NCBI RefSeq assembly: GCF_010731675.1
Contig: NZ_AP022584.1
Coordinates: 3,286,001-3,350,000, forward strand
DNA length: 64,000 bases
Source of the DNA: Mycobacterium marseillense
GTDB lineage: Bacteria > Actinomycetota > Actinomycetes > Mycobacteriales > Mycobacteriaceae
Direction: 5' to 3'
A model generated the notes under the pieces. The model searched no databases, was not told the DNA's origin, and saw only the letters and a program-made list of their open reading frames with translations. Of this stretch, positions 63,371-64,000 are shown one piece after another. The position numbers were made by a program, and so were the translations under genes. The number at the start of each line of letters is the position of its first letter. Within the stretch, counting starts at the first letter, position 1.

Positions 63371-64000
63371 CTATTTGTGGCCGCCGCCACCGCCGCCGCC
63401 GTGACCGCCACCGAAGCCACCGCCACCGCCACCGCCGTGACCACCGCCGAAACCGCCCAAGCCGCCGCCGCTGTGGCCGCCCCCGAAACCGCCCAGGCCA
63501 CCGCCGCTGTGCCCGCCGCCGAAGCCTCCGCCGCCGCGAGGTGCTGGAGCGTGGCCGCCGCCAAGTCCGCCGCCGGGCGCAGGAGCGTGCCCGCCACCAA
63601 GTCCGCCGCCGGGCGCAGGAGCGTGCCCGCCACCAAGTCCGCCCGGACCGCCACCACCCGGCTTGGGAACATGGCCACCGCCCGAACCGGGCGTCGGGAC
63701 ATGGCCGCCACCGGAACCACCCGAACCCGGCGTCGGAACGTGACCGCCACCCGAACCACCCGAACCCGGCGTCGGCACATGGCCACCACCCGAACCACCC
63801 GAACCCGGCGCCGGCACATGGCCACCACCCGAACCACCCGAACCCGGCGCCGGCACATGGCCACCACCCGAACCACCCGAACCCGGCGCCGGCACGTGAC
63901 CACCACCCGAACCACCCGAACCCGGCGTCGGCACATGGCCACCACCCGAACCACCCGAACCCGGCGTCGGCACATGGCCACCACCCGAACCACCCGAACC
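63371..64000 (-). CDS. Gly/His-rich repeat protein, 5' end beyond the window
   Basis: The C-terminal 209 residues of a minus-strand protein; the frame stays open to base 64000. The first part is tandem 13-residue units of type GSGGSGGGHVP(T/A)P; the rest is FGGGHSGGGLGG-like, ending GGGGGGGHK. Histidine follows GGG throughout, giving many possible metal ligands. The tail of copy 1 upstream in this cluster ends in similar Gly/His sequence, so this may be the tail of a third DUF7159-like protein, but the diagnostic domain is outside the window. It is not a PE-PGRS by what can be seen. Confidence 0.6.
   Translation of the reverse strand, partial: GSGGSGGGHVPTPGSGGSGGGHVPTPGSGGSGGGHVPAPGSGGSGGGHVPAPGSGGSGGGHVPAPGSGGSGGGHVPTPGSGGSGGGHVPTPGSGGSGGGHVPTPGSGGGHVPKPGGGGPGGLGGGHAPAPGGGLGGGHAPAPGGGLGGGHAPAPRGGGGFGGGHSGGGLGGFGGGHSGGGLGGFGGGHGGGGGGGFGGGHGGGGGGGHK
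63702..64000. repeat. 39-bp tandem repeat array
   Basis: More than seven near-identical 39-bp units, each coding 13 residues (GSGGSGGGHVP plus TP or AP). Changes are mostly single-base (GTCGG/GCCGG). The array continues past the window edge and is likely to vary in copy number. Confidence 0.9.

Noticed and set aside
63702..64000. CRISPR array or PE-PGRS gene
   Set aside because: Repeats are contiguous and in frame with a Gly/His-rich protein; no PE domain or GGAGG-N residue pattern typical of PGRS is visible.

Overview
The window is a very GC-rich actinobacterial chromosome segment from a Mycobacterium. It carries an F420-dependent glucose-6-phosphate dehydrogenase, TtfA (trehalose monomycolate transport), a GH76 mannanase, LpqJ and LpqN-family proteins, a DnaK-GrpE-DnaJ-HspR operon with HAIR operators, and many GTG/TTG starts. 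Most genes have a clear counterpart in the Mycobacterium tuberculosis interval Rv0322 to Rv0408. Extra genes (a CDF transporter, a fused CoA-transferase, extra acyl-CoA dehydrogenases and SDRs) and the MAC-like feel suggest a non-tuberculous slow grower. The species assignment is inference; locus tags are quoted from memory.

Layout. 1-10.3 kb: a 5' portion of pta behind fgd1, a 55-bp tandem repeat, an MBL hydrolase, a GNAT/methyltransferase/DUF3054 run, then a catabolic operon (SDR, fadE7, a second acyl-CoA dehydrogenase, TetR, secreted protein) and a 40-residue secreted-peptide gene closed by a strong hairpin. 10.5-15 kb: ndhA, metZ, rhodanese, purT. 15-37.3 kb: thioesterase, purA, a secreted histidine phosphatase, an M50 protease, a CDF metal exporter behind a palindromic operator, Rv0360c/Rv0361-like genes, fba, DedA, a fused 3-oxoacid CoA-transferase coupled to a GH76 enzyme, SpoU methylase, lipoprotein, pyrE, SDR, ttfA, an acyl-CoA dehydrogenase, clpB, a DUF3060 gene, flavohaemoglobin-like reductase and aldose epimerase. 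37.4-41.7 kb: hspR, dnaJ1, grpE, dnaK on the minus strand.

41.9-48 kb is accessory: lpqJ, a type VII-substrate-like protein with a glycine-zipper tail, an LpqN-like protein without a signal peptide, two tandemly duplicated membrane proteins and a sugar porter. 48-64 kb: a Pro/Thr-tailed membrane protein, an Hsp70-like ATPase-domain protein anchored in the membrane, a heterodisulfide-reductase-like Fe-S protein with C-terminal repeats, aspC, a YibE/F protein, rmlA, small enzymes, udgA, and a minus-strand run of two (probably three) related membrane-tethered proteins with actin/Hsp70-like N-terminal halves and low-complexity tails.

Together the best supported regulatory story is heat and oxidative stress: HAIR operators stand in front of clpB and dnaK, and a SigH-type promoter overlaps the clpB HAIR. 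The most interesting undescribed material is the set of membrane-anchored Hsp70/actin-fold proteins with low-complexity tails, and the four-gene LpqN/type VII-like module at 42.6-45.9 kb. Compared with M. tuberculosis, the block from 15.0 to 37.3 kb runs in the opposite direction relative to both flanks.
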